The notes under the pieces were generated by a model, which made no database searches, was not told the DNA's origin, and was given only the letters and a program-made list of their open reading frames with translations. The translations under genes were made by a program, and so were the position numbers. A stretch of 64,000 nucleotides of DNA from Arabidopsis thaliana (Eukaryota > Streptophyta > Magnoliopsida > Brassicales > Brassicaceae), in assembly GCF_000001735.4 (NCBI RefSeq), contig NC_003076.8, positions 7,998,001 to 8,062,000 of the forward strand. The letters run 5' to 3'. Shown piece by piece: positions 24,427-35,801 of this stretch. The number at the start of each line of letters is the position of its first letter. Within the stretch, counting starts at the first letter, position 1.

Positions 24427-26689
24427 TTACCATGGAGCTGATGCAGTTGCCTGAAACTCAAGCTTCATATTATCAAGCTGTTGGAGAATCTTTCCTTCAC
24501 ATGACATACTCTGAGCTATCTCTTTGGCCATCTCCTCATTCAGCCTCTGCAGCTCGAGAATCTTGCGCTCGTTCTCAACCTTTACGCTCTCTTTCTCTGC
24601 AGTCACTTTCTTGGCGCCTTTGAGTTCATCCATTTTCCTTGATTGCATACCTCTAAGAGTCAACAACTTATTGATCCGCAACTGAGCTACTTGTGCATTG
24701 AACCCGTGTTTCTCTAACTCGGCAAAGGAATTACTGAGGCTTATAAATGAGCTTCTGGCCTCGTCGTGTTGCAGAGCTTTGACTTGCTCAAGTAAACATG
24801 AAAAGGTAAGCATCATACCAACCGCCAACATTTCACGGGAATCTTCTCTAATCTCTGCCAAGGGGCGGAAATGAGGACTTTGTGGGATTGTCTTAAATAC
24901 CTCCATTGATTCAAGTATCTTCCAAACTGGTAACTTCTTCTCAAAGAGAATGTTGGTTTCCTCAACACTAGAACCAGAACAAAGGTTTTCTTCTCTTTTC
25001 CTCTTTCGATTGCTATTTTCCTGCATTGAAGTTAAGAACAAACAAAGGTAAACTATCATTTCAATAGATATATAACAGTCAAAAGGAATAAGATAATAAG
25101 CTATCAGCTATGAGCTAACAAACTATAGAGAAAGTGAGAATTATAATGTTAAAAGTGAAGAAGTAACTTTACATTCTCTAGTGTTGAATCGTTTCCTGAA
25201 CCATTCTGATTCCTTGGAAGTGTCTTCTTGGGGAATGTCTTTCTTTGAGTTTCAACCTCTGTTTGTTTTAACGGTGTTATAGTTATGCCCGGATGTGGAG
25301 TTACAGGTGGATCAGATTCATTTGCTGGAAAACATTATGAGATCAACATTCATGATACAGAAACTGAAAAGGGATTTGGAGAATGTTACCAACTTAGCAT
25401 TCATCACAGAATCACCTGTCTTATCTCCTGACCCCTGAGTTAACGATGATTCCCTTGTCTGCAAACATTTAACACAGATCAGAAACCACAACAGGATGAT
25501 AATAATAATACAGAGACTTTCAAATGCAAACCATCATTACACATCAAAGAAATGCAGTCAATGGAGCATGTTTTTTGCTGAAGATTCTTGCAAACAATTC
25601 ACGAGTATTACTCCTTATTGACAAAAACCTAGTGTTAACTGAAAGTAGTGAAAAGAAAACGTGAAGTACCTTCCAAACGCCATCTTCCCACACCCTCAAA
25701 GGCCTAAGATCCGATTGTTTGAACATTAATTGCTTCTTTGTAGCCTCTAAAAGCAATGTACACCAATTCTGAAAGAGAGATCCCATCACTCCTCCTTCAC
25801 TTTTCACAACTCGTCCTTGACGCCATCCTATACCATCATGATACACCTCAATGTACTCATCCAATCGATACTCTTTAACCCGAATAGGAGGCGGTATAGG
25901 CCTAAGACTACGCAAGTCCACAGTTTTGCTGGGTCTTGACTTATAACTCCTTCCGATCAAAGGCTTATCCTTGACAATATATCTATACTCATCATTCTCT
26001 TTAAACTCTTTATAAACCAATGCAGGAACCCAAACGACTTCCCCTTCATCTCTCTTAGAGCACAATTCCACAATTGTTCCAGGACTAAACATAGGCTCCT
26101 CAGCCAACCGCTTCAAGAACTAACAGTAAAGTTAAAGTCTTTCACAAACAGAGTAACCAAAACATAAGAAAAATCAAAACTTTCCATAATAATAAGCAAG
26201 AAAGATACAAAATTGAGAAACAACTACCTCTGAATTTCGTGTTGATCCAATGATCCACCAAGAATAAATCTTCTCATCGACCCATTCAAGAGTAGGCCTC
26301 AAATGGTTTCTATCAAACTGAATGATATCAGGTGGTGAATCAAAACAAACCCAAAACTTGTCATCATCAATCACTTTGACAACAAAACCAGCCCACCACG
26401 CATCTTTGTAGTCAGCGTCGACGAAGGTGCCTATCTCGATATCGATGCAAGCTTGTACATTTGTTGGCGGAATGGGTCTAATCAAGACTTTGTGTCTGAG
26501 TTCGTTAAGAGGAGTCGAGAAGTCATCCTTAAGCAAACGAACAGAGAGTTCTTCTTTGAATATAGAATTGGGTTTTGCTTCGAGAATGGCTTTGTACCAA
26601 ACGCTTTCATTGCCATTGTTTTTGTAAGAGATTTCGACTTCACAACCTTCGCTCAGAGATAAACTTTCACTCGGAACCTGCCTCCCCAT
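24427..26689 (-). CDS. DUF10: Agenet/DUF724 protein, copy 3 (DUF10), with a lost splice donor
   Basis: Exons by homology: 26228-26689, 25670-26119, exon 3 from 25458, 25173-25324, 24427-25020. The N-terminal exon is the only intact one of the three copies, with agenet modules 1 and 2 (SEGCEVEISYKNNGNESVWYKAILEAK; IGTFVDADYKDAWWAGFVVKVI). Modules 3-4 and the DUF724 domain are present. The exon 3 donor, GGTAAG in DUF8 and DUF9, reads GCTAAG here (plus-strand c to g near 25398). A downstream GTAACA (25389) shifts the phase, and joining to exon 4 gives an early stop. Skipping exon 4 after that donor, or skipping exons 3 and 4, restores the frame (about 524 or 501 aa). I recall the locus as At5g23800. 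Confidence 0.8.
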
Positions 26690-27165
26690 GCTGTGATTGA
26701 TTACTCACAGTAAAAAAAAAAATTAACTTCTTTAAACAAAAAAGATCCAACCTTTTTCGTCGAAAGTTAGAAACCCTTAAACAAATTGAAGACGGCGGGA
26801 TGCTTTAACTGTGGGAAGTGGGAATAGTGGGGGTTTTCTAAAATTATAACCAAATAATTTTATTTTTCTTTATCTTACCTATTTAGGTTTAGACATTAAA
26901 AAAATATAATAAATATTTGTATTTACATAAAACTAACTTTTTATGCATTAGAAGTTGTATATTTTCCTAAACAATGAAATTCAGTCTTGATATTGGTAAA
27001 GTATAACGCCAAAAAAAAAAGTTAAAACTTTCAAAACTTTCACAACTTAAATTTATCTTTTTTACACGTCAAATTTCGGGAAGAATATCAACTCTAATCT
27101 TTTGTGGATCGAATCCATATTTTCTCAAACACGATCAATTTTCTCATAAACAAAACTCACTTCAA

Positions 27166-27330
27166 CTATTGACAGTTTTCATTTGGAACCTGCCTAGTCA
27201 TTCTTGATTACTCACTGTAAACAAATAAATATCATAACTTATTTATAGTCAAAAATCAAACTTTTTTTTTGTAGAAACCTAAAATTGAAAGAGGAAACCT
27301 TGTTTATTTTAGTTTCACGAAAACTCGTAA
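27166..27330 (-). pseudogene. 5' stub of a fourth agenet/DUF724 copy
   Basis: Minus-strand sequence matches the start of DUF10 and the upstream sequence of all three copies: an ATG at 27201, then MTRQVPNE (DUF10 has MGRQVPSE), then a stop at 27166. Upstream of it the shared TTGATTACTCAC and GTAGAAA...AAATTGAAA blocks of the DUF8, DUF9 and DUF10 5' flanks recur. No further agenet coding follows. It is a truncated duplicate. Confidence 0.75.
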
Positions 27331-28785
27331 ATCTAAGAGATAGATAATAACCCTAAAATTATGTTTTTCCCTTTTCTCATATATGAAAATAATCTTTGTC
27401 AAGTTACTGTCATCGACTTCCGACCATCGTTAATGTTACCATCGTTAATGTTGTGCTATTTTGTGTAGAAGTTTTCGTTTTCAACTTCACCATATCTTTT
27501 GACCATGACTATCCTCTCATCTCTAGAGGATGAACCTTCGATGAACCATAAAATCGCTTTCACCAAAATGCTAACTAGTTTTTGTCTCTAAACTCTCATG
27601 CATGGATCTAATGTTGACCTACTACTTTTTTTTGTGGCATTGAGAATGCCCTTCATTGTTTTGTACTAAACTTTAAAATCTTTGAATCCATATATCTTAT
27701 CTGTGTACCTTGGTTTTAATTTGAGAGAATGAATTCAAGTATTTATCCCTAATTTGAGAGAATGAATCCATATAACTAGCTTTTCTTAATTTTATCCTAG
27801 TAAGTAATCACAAGTACTTATGGAAGAAGACAGGCATGCTTAGTGGGAAAGGAAAATGAGGAATTGTTTTCTTTTTCATTTTTAGTTTGGGGATTTTTAA
27901 AATAACCAATTTCTAAATTTCTTATCAACCCTAATTTTATTTAGGAAATTGACAAAAATAAACAATAAAATTCAGTTACTAACTAGTAACTATTTTACCC
28001 TACCAAAAAAAACTAGTAACTATTTCATAAGATTATAATATTGTGTGTACTACTTATATTATTGTCAATTTTACCCCTATTATATAGAACTTCACCACAA
28101 CATTTTGTGAATTTGAAAAACAACACAAGTGTTGAATTTTTTGAAAACTGTCTATAGGTAAATAAGACATGTATATGCCTCACTTATAAAATTTCTCTCA
28201 CCAATAGGAAATGGCGTTAGGAGTTGTTCAATTCAGATACCATTGTTGGCCATGTATAAGAAATGTGAATTGGGTGATCGATAACGATCAAAGAATACTT
28301 ATCTTGTTTGTCTTACAGGAAAATTAATCAATAGTATTCTTTTTCCTGTTGTTTCTGTTTTTTTTTTCTTTGGTTTTGTTCATGGTTTGAATAATAATTT
28401 GATAACCAAATTATTCTATCAAAAATATAGAAACATATAAAACAAATCGAAAAAAGCAAAACAGCATTTATGTTTGCCATTATTTTCAGACGATAATGTT
28501 ACTCTTGCTTTTGTATCACCACTACTTGTCGTCTTCTTGAGCAAACATTTATCGCTCTTAAAAAAACAATTATCGCCCTTTCGTAGAGGCAAACGTAAAG
28601 CAAGACCTATGTGGTCTAGTCTTCCCAACTATTGTTTTCCCTTTAAAGAATTAGTGTTAGTTCATTTAAATGCGTCTAGCCCATATATTTTGTATATTCA
28701 TATGCTCTAACCTAAATAAAGTATTGGATCCGTCCATGTTTGTTTATAGAAGCAATTTTCATGTATTAAACCAAAAAAAAATCTC

Positions 28786-28962
28786 AGGCCGAAATCTGAA
28801 CATGTTCATATAGATTAATAGATATATGTCTCCTATTATAACATTGATATTTGTGATTTAGGTTTCTTCTATTCGGTGGCTAGGGTTGATTCTTTCTTTT
28901 GGCATGTCATCTAGGGGCCAAAATCTGAACATGCTCATATAGATTAATAGATATATATGTGT
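28786..28962. repeat. Direct repeat pair (~48 bp)
   Basis: Two copies about 128 bp apart share AAATCTGAACATG, then TTCATATAG or CTCATATAG, then ATTAATAGATATAT. Origin unknown. Confidence 0.8.
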
Positions 28963-29042
28963 GCGCATGAGAAAATTCCCAAAAAATGTTTTGTCCCACT
29001 TCTTCTCTGTAATTTGTCTCTCGAATATGTTCATATAGGTAG

Positions 29043-29533
29043 TAAGAGCATGCCCATTGGTTAGACTCTTAATTGGAGTCGTTAACATTTTTAATATTAA
29101 ATTTTGATAATTTGAAAGTTAAGAATTATTGATAAGTCCTTAGTATTATTATTGTCCAATGGTAAAAATTTTAAGTGAGTTTCTTAAAAATTAAAGTTTT
29201 TTTTTTGAAATTATGTATTTGATTAAACTTTATAATTAAAATAAATATGAAATTTGTAAACATACATTATAACAGAAACGAAAAAGAAAAAAAAATACAA
29301 CGCAAAAACTTGAATAACGATTAGATTTAAACTTGATTGTAAACATACATCATAACAAAAAAAAAATTACCAATGAGAATTTGACACGTCAGCGCACCTT
29401 AACCTCACAAAAAACTCTAAGCTAATTAAGGTGCATTTCTTAGTTTATATCACATTATTGATTTATTTATTGCATATTTCTTAAGGATTTTTAGCTAAGA
29501 AACGTTTAAGAATCACCACTGGGAGTGCTCTTA
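29043..29533. mobile_element. Non-autonomous DNA transposon with inverted ends
   Basis: The left end TAAGAGCATGCCCATTGG and the reverse complement of the right end TAAGAGCACTCCCAGTGG match at 15 of 18 positions, and similarity continues weakly inward. The 491-bp interior is AT-rich with no ORF. The GAGCAT..CCATTGG terminus is common among small plant DNA elements. No clear target duplication remains and I do not assign a superfamily. Confidence 0.65.
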
Positions 29534-30397
29534 ACAAAACAAGTCTTTTGAATTATAATATTCGGTTCTATTGTTTTAGAGCTTTCTTTCTTGAGTACTT
29601 AGTTTAAATTTTCTCTCAGGTCATATGGCCATGTATTAGGAATGTGAACGTTGGTGATGGATAAATGCATCTATATTCATATTTGAACGTACGTTTGAAT
29701 TAATGTATGGTGATCGACAACGAGCGAAACTGCATACTTCTCTTGTTTACTTTGCAGAAAAATGTATCTATATTCATATGTATTAACTTTTTAAAAGTTG
29801 GGTAAAAGAAAAAATCTAAAAGTTTGAATTAATGTATACTAGACGTGGCCTTGTCAAATCCTGTTAAAGTTGATCAATAAGCGTACATAGACGAGCACAT
29901 ATAAAATCATACAATTTCATATTTCGTGGGATGAAATTGAATTGAGTAGTACTTATTTTCCTTAATTTTTTTTTCTTCTTAATTTTCTTTGTTGCCAGAA
30001 AAATGCTTAATGTATACATTATGCTGAGATGGGATTTCCAATTACACATTACTAATAAAAGAAAATTTTCCTTTTAAAATATGTCATTACAAAAGTTTTT
30101 CTTTTTGGTTTAAAAATATAAAGTTAAAGGTGATGGACAAAATTAAAAGTAATGAGATAAGCACATTATTCTTTTCGTATTCTAAGCAATAAAAAAATGG
30201 ACCATCAACCATTCCAATCAAATGACTTAAGGTAGATGTGACCATCGACTAAAATATCTTATATTATTCATATGAACACGAGTTTTATAAATTGGTACAC
30301 GTAAATTTACAATAATAGTAGTAGTCAACCATCTGTCTTCCAATTCACTTAGACAAGGTTTCATTCCTCGGTAAGATAAAATGAATTCACATCGTGT

Positions 30398-30410
30398 ACC
30401 CGCATAAATA
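30398..30410 (+). promoter_or_regulatory. Candidate TATA box of AAP7
   Basis: CCGCATAAATAGA about 55 bp before the ATG. Its position fits a short 5' UTR. Confidence 0.4.
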
Positions 30411-30460
30411 GAAACAAACATACACATTACCAAATAACTTCATCTTCGTCCACACAAAAA

Positions 30461-32730
30461 ATGGACATTAAAGAAGATGACGAGTCTCGAGTTATAACAC
30501 CAACCGAGCTTCAACTTCATGATTCAGTTACTGCAAGAACAGGTAAATCTGTTAGTAATCATATAATCCATAATCATTAGTAATCAATCAAATAATTATT
30601 ACGTTGTGTTTTCTTGTAAAGGAACGTTATGGACGGCGGTGGCACATATAATAACAGGAGTGATAGGAGCTGGAGTGTTGTCGTTGGCTTGGGCCACGGC
30701 GGAGCTCGGCTGGATCGCTGGTCCGGCCGCCCTTATAGCCTTCGCCGGGGTCACACTTCTCTCTGCTTTTCTTCTTTCCGATTGCTACCGTTTCCCTGAT
30801 CCTAACAACGGTCCCCTCCGACTCAATTCTTACTCTCAAGCCGTTAAATTGTATTTAGGTCAACTTCAAAACTAATATTTCCGATAAGTTCAACTAGCGT
30901 ACTATCTTGCCACCTAATGGAAAAGTTTTCAAAATCACGAGTTTAAATACATGCAATAAGAAATAACAAACTAATTTGGTCCGGAAAACTAAATTTTTAT
31001 TTTAGTTGTAATTTAAATTTATTCATATGGGTAATTTTGATTTGCAGGGAAGAAGAATGAAATTGTATGTGGAGTCGTTGTATACATTTCCCTTTTTGGT
31101 TGTGGCATTGCTTATACCATTGTTATAGCTACATGCAGTAGGTAATAACATATGTAAACATATTTCAACTGTTGTTCTATTTCCTAGGAATTTTTTATTT
31201 TCCAATATTGATACGTAGAGTTTTTTGTTTTTCATTTCATTACAGAGCAATTATGAAATCGAATTGTTATCATAGAAATGGACACAATGCAACATGTTCA
31301 TATGGAGACAACAACAACTACTTCATGGTTTTGTTTGGTTTGACTCAGATATTTATGTCACAAATACCTAATTTCCACAACATGGTATGGCTCTCTCTTG
31401 TCGCCGCTATTATGTCTTTTACTTACTCGTTCATTGGCATCGGCCTCGCCCTTGGCAAAATCATAGGTATAGATATTACTTTTTCTTTGTCAATTTTGAT
31501 TTTGAGTATAAAATTATTTTGAGATGGGGGAAGACAATCAAATAACTTTGTTTTTGAAATGAAGAGAATCGAAAAATTGAGGGAAGTATAAGGGGAATAC
31601 CAGCAGAAAACAGAGGTGAAAAGGTATGGATAGTGTTCCAAGCTCTTGGGAACATTGCCTTTTCATATCCTTTCTCAATCATACTTCTTGAGATTCAGGT
31701 AAATAATTTTACCTTCATGCATAATGACGCCAAGTAAGATTAATTAACACATTAAATAGCACTACTCTTAGAGATCAAGAAACCTTTTTTTTACGTGTGT
31801 TAAATGAAAATTAAGGACAGGACACATTGAGATCACCACCGGCAGAGAAGCAAACGATGAAGAAAGCCTCGACGGTTGCGGTATTCATCCAAACATTCTT
31901 CTTCTTCTGTTGTGGATGTTTTGGGTACGCGGCCTTTGGAGATTCCACCCCGGGAAATCTCTTGACCGGTTTCGGCTTCTATGAGCCATTCTGGCTCGTC
32001 GATTTCGCCAACGCTTGCATTGTTCTTCATTTAGTTGGTGGATATCAGGTATCTCAGAAACCCCTTGCCCATCTAACCAACATGCTCGTTGATTTTTATG
32101 TTTTCGTTCACATTTTAGAAAACAAACTACCATTCTAGTATTTTAGACAAAATATTTTTGGTTACTATGTGTCATTTTAACGTTTGCGTTTATGATTCAC
32201 AAAATAAATTGTGTAAAATACCAAAAGAGGTTTTAAGTTGTTATGTAACATGTTCTAAAGCAAACAAACAATCGAGATCTAAAATCTTCCATACATTTCT
32301 AAAATATAGAATGACATTTTAGGTATACAGTCAACCAATTTTCGCGGCTGCGGAGAGATCGCTAACCAAGAAATATCCGGAAAATAAGTTTATCGCCAGA
32401 TTCTACGGATTCAAACTGCCATTGTTGCGAGGAGAGACGGTGAGATTGAACCCAATGAGGATGTGTTTGAGAACGATGTACGTGTTGATCACAACGGGAG
32501 TGGCAGTGATGTTTCCCTACTTCAATGAAGTATTAGGAGTGGTGGGGGCACTTGCATTTTGGCCTCTGGCAGTGTATTTTCCTGTGGAGATGTGTATATT
32601 GCAGAAGAAAATCCGAAGTTGGACGCGACCATGGCTTCTTCTTAGAGGTTTCAGCTTTGTGTGCTTGCTCGTCTGTCTCTTGTCTCTTGTTGGATCTATT
32701 TATGGACTTGTTGGAGCTAAATTCGGATGA
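30461..32730 (+). CDS. AAP7: Amino acid permease 7
   Basis: Seven exons: 30461-30542, 30622-30858, 31048-31141, 31246-31466, 31565-31698, 31821-32048, 32323-32730, total 1404 nt (467 aa), the AAP7 length I recall (At5g23810). It is a member of the amino acid/auxin permease family, with about 11 membrane segments, that imports neutral and acidic amino acids with protons at the plasma membrane. Seen: the family signature TLWTAVAHIITGVIGAGVLSLAWATAELGWIAGP at the start of the membrane domain, YTIVIATCSRAIMKSNCYHRNGH, IPNFHNMVWLSLVAAIMSFTYS, GNIAFSYPFSIILLEIQDTLRSPPAEKQTMKKAS and VYSQPIFAAAE. The cytosolic N-terminus is short (about 30 residues). Function is assigned by family; I know of little direct work on AAP7. 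Confidence 0.95.
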
Positions 32731-33284
32731 TTAGCCAATGCCGATGTGATGTAGCGATCCTACTCTAGTTAATTGATAAATAAATGTGAGATCCGTTACA
32801 ACTTATGTAAATGTAATTCGTATTTAGTATGAAATTTTGATTTTTAATGAATTAACTCTAAAGACGAATTTCCTACCATGTTTTATATTTTAAAACTACC
32901 ATAAACAATCAAGGCCCCAAAATTATTGGAAAAGATTCAATCAAGGCCCCAAAATTATTTTTTTTCGGTAAGGTAGTCAATTCGTGTTGTCGTTATAGAA
33001 CATGTGGTTTTGTCAAAAAAAAAAAAGTTTAAAATCAAATTTAATGTGTTTATAAATAATATAGTTCTTCGAGACGGATCGGTCTCTCCGAAATGAATCC
33101 ACGTGATTGTGAATGAACAAAGGCGGTAGGTAAGGTAGTAAATAATTGACATTAAACACTAATATTATAACCTTCTCGTGTACAAAAACGTGGGGTTTAA
33201 TATATATGGATATATATAATTTATGCAGGCCCTGGTCCAGAGCATCATATGCTAGTTATGATCCTATCTACTTATTCTGTAGAT
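32731..33284. other. AAP7 3' flank and ML3 promoter
   Basis: Contains a direct repeat of CAATCAAGGCCCCAAAATTA (32908 and 32938) and, from about 33050, the start of the sequence shared by the ML-gene promoters, including the near-palindrome GAGACGGATCGGTCTC at 33071-33086. Confidence 0.6.
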
Positions 33285-33291
33285 TATAAAA
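33285..33291 (+). promoter_or_regulatory. TATA box, first ML gene
   Basis: TATAAAA in the context GATTATAAAATAGCAG, kept at the same place before all three tandem ML genes, about 100 bp before the ATG. Confidence 0.7.
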
Positions 33292-33385
33292 TAGCAGACT
33301 TGCATAGAAACATAACATGTATTACAAACTTGTTTAGTCAAACTTGAAGAAGAAAAAAAATCTTTTTAAAGAGCTTTGAAGATCC

Positions 33386-34809
33386 ATGGCGATGTCTCAT
33401 GTCCAGCCTATGCTACTCCTCCTCGTATCACTCTTCTTCTTACCGGCTTTGCGTGGCGCCATAGATTTCGAATACTGCGCCAGTAAGTATCTATTTGTTA
33501 AGTCTTCAGTTACTTTTCTATATGATTTTTGTGTGTTTATTAGTTTATAAATGAATTATAAATTCAGATAGACCTTGATTTCATAGATTCTGGCTTGCTC
33601 ATGGCTCTGTTTTTTGTTTCTTTTAGTAAACCAATATTTGAACTCTTTGACATTTGAATTGGATTCCAATTTTTTTTAACCTACCGGGGACTCGTAAGTT
33701 ATAGCTTCCACAATTAATATATGCGACTGTTGCAGAAAATGGAAACGATTACGGAACCGTCACTAGCATTGTGGTCTCTCCATCTGTTGGGCCTCACGAA
33801 AACCCAACCATCACTATAAATTTATTCGGTTCTGCAAGTAAGTAACAATTAATTTTATGATCTAGTTTCAACTCTCTCTTTTTTTCTCTAGTTTTGAATA
33901 TTTTCTTGATAAAATCCTTTATATATATAGGCAAAAACATCCCCGCGGGAACCCTTGTGTACGTAGCCTTTAGAGATGGGGAATTTACCGGCCTTTTAAA
34001 AACTTACAACCTTTGTGATGTGAGTGCATGTAACAATGAAGCTGAGATTGAAGCTGGCACCAACTTTGAGTTAACTCTTTCCGACGTTCTTTATGTTGGT
34101 TATGATGAGGTAACTACATTTCTACTCTTAGCATAGGAAAATAAAAAGCATGAATGAATGTGAATTTTCCTTAATCCTAGGACCAATGTTTCAAACCCAA
34201 GGTTGGACTAATTAAATAACCGTAATTGACCGGCAAAACCCCTAAAACTAGTACAACCGGTTCACATTGGTTTATTTATTTTTCATTTTCATTTTTATTT
34301 TTATTTTTTCAAGACTTGGCTTTATGCTTTAACATCACATCTTCTATTAGAAATTTTTTATACTTCCTTTTTCTCAACACGTTTAATTTTATTTTATATT
34401 TCTTATAAGTTATTTAGGGTATACTATAATAATTCTGTTGATATTTAAGATTTCACTTTGATATTGTTATTTTGAGTTTAACTACAATTCCATGCTTACA
34501 AAGTTAACTTCAAAAGTAATGTTTTTGGTTTCATGATGTTATATATTTCTCATTAACTCTACTTCTTTTCCATTTTATCATGTGTTGTATATCTTAGTGA
34601 TAAATATAAAAACATTTTATGTATATTATACTATTAGTGAAATTAAATATAAATAATCAAACCGGTCTGACTTGATTCACATTACTTGGCAGGAAATCAA
34701 GTACTCGGTATCTTTGCGCCGAAAGACCTTAGAGGAGGAGGATCCAATAATAAAAATGTGTGTCGACTTCAAAGTACCTGCCCCAGCTCCTGCATTTGTC
34801 TCTATTTAG
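33386..34809 (+). CDS. ML3: ML-domain lipid-recognition protein (ML3)
   Basis: Four exons: 33386-33482, 33736-33837, 33931-34109, 34693-34809, total 495 nt (164 aa). A secretory signal peptide (MAMSHVQPMLLLLVSLFFLPALRGA, cleaved near residue 25-27) precedes an MD-2-related lipid-recognition domain, a beta-sandwich that holds a lipid between two sheets. Seen: paired cysteines in FEYCAKNG, NLCDVSACN and KMCVDFKVP, and the GTLVYVAFRDGEFTGLLKTY and DVLYVGYDEEIKYSVSLRRKT strands. I recall this locus as At5g23820, ML3, reported as a RUB1/NEDD8-modified protein in vacuole and ER bodies that acts in defence. Intron 3 is 583 bp, much longer than in the next two copies. Confidence 0.93.
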
Positions 34810-35707
34810 TCAAGTTGGCTGATGAAAAGATGTTTCCAAGTCTCTTTTGATTATATGAGTCTCTCTCGCAACTTTGCTTTTCCTTTTCCCTTTTTGTGTT
34901 GTCCAACAAATAAATTAAAATCTTGGACCGATATCGATAGCGATATGAACAAGCAATCGAGCATGTCTTTTCTTCGATTTACTGGTTGATATTAATCAAA
35001 AATAAAGTTTTTTACATAGGAAATGTTTTACTAGTAGCCCATGAGCATAATAAAAGCAGAGAGAACAGAGAAATATGAGGAGACTTTCAAATAATTACAA
35101 CAAAGTTGGATGATTATCCTATTTTATATGATTTTACCAATCATAAAGCTCTACAAATTAACAATTAATCTAGGTGACTAAAACAAAATGAATGCTATCA
35201 TTCTGCATGGTTATTTCACTTAGCCGTTTTTTTTTTCATTTTTGGTGAGAACAGAGAAATATCTCATTTTGTTGCTTCCGAAACTATCATAAAGTATACA
35301 CTGCAAGGTATAAAGAACCGGTCCACAAATACAGTGAAATTGAAGGTGTGCTAAACATTAGATAACTGGTTATGCACCCTTACGCTAACACTTTTTCTTG
35401 CTAAGATACAACATCAAGAGTCAAGACATTTCCTTGAGATATATAGGCCGACTTTGCTAGCCGTTAAAATGTTAACTTTACGTTCTTTTCAAATCTGCAG
35501 ATTTTATAATAATACAGTTCTTCTAGACGGATCGGTCTCTCCCAGATAAAATCCACGTGATTGTGAATGAGAAAAATTGGTAGGTAAGGTAATAAAAAAT
35601 TGATGATGATCATACTAATATTTTAAGATTCTCGCTTATTATGTGGGAGATTAAAATATATGGATATAATTTTTGCACTTACGATCCCATCTACTTATTA
35701 TGTAGAT
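34810..35707. other. Spacer between first and second ML genes
   Basis: Mostly duplicated flank shared with 36713-37777. It contains a second copy of the near-palindrome (AGACGGATCGGTCT at about 35525-35538). No gene is seen. Confidence 0.7.
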
Positions 35708-35714
35708 TATAAAA
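35708..35714 (+). promoter_or_regulatory. TATA box, second ML gene
   Basis: TATAAAA in the conserved GATTATAAAATAGCAG block, 94 bp before the ATG. Confidence 0.7.
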
Positions 35715-35801
35715 TAGCAGGCTTGCATAAAAGCATAACATGATGTACCAAACTTGTTAGTCAAACAAAAAAAAAAAATATCCAAGAAGCTTTGAAGAAC
35801 C

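Larger units (their letters stand above)
26690..30460. other. Repeat-rich gap between DUF10 and AAP7
   Basis: 3.8 kb with no intact gene. It contains the 5' relic of a fourth DUF724 copy (27166-27330), several diverged direct repeats (28240-28330 with 29625-29760; 28786-28833 with 28914-28962), a 491-bp element with inverted ends (29043-29533), and the AAP7 promoter. Confidence 0.6.
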
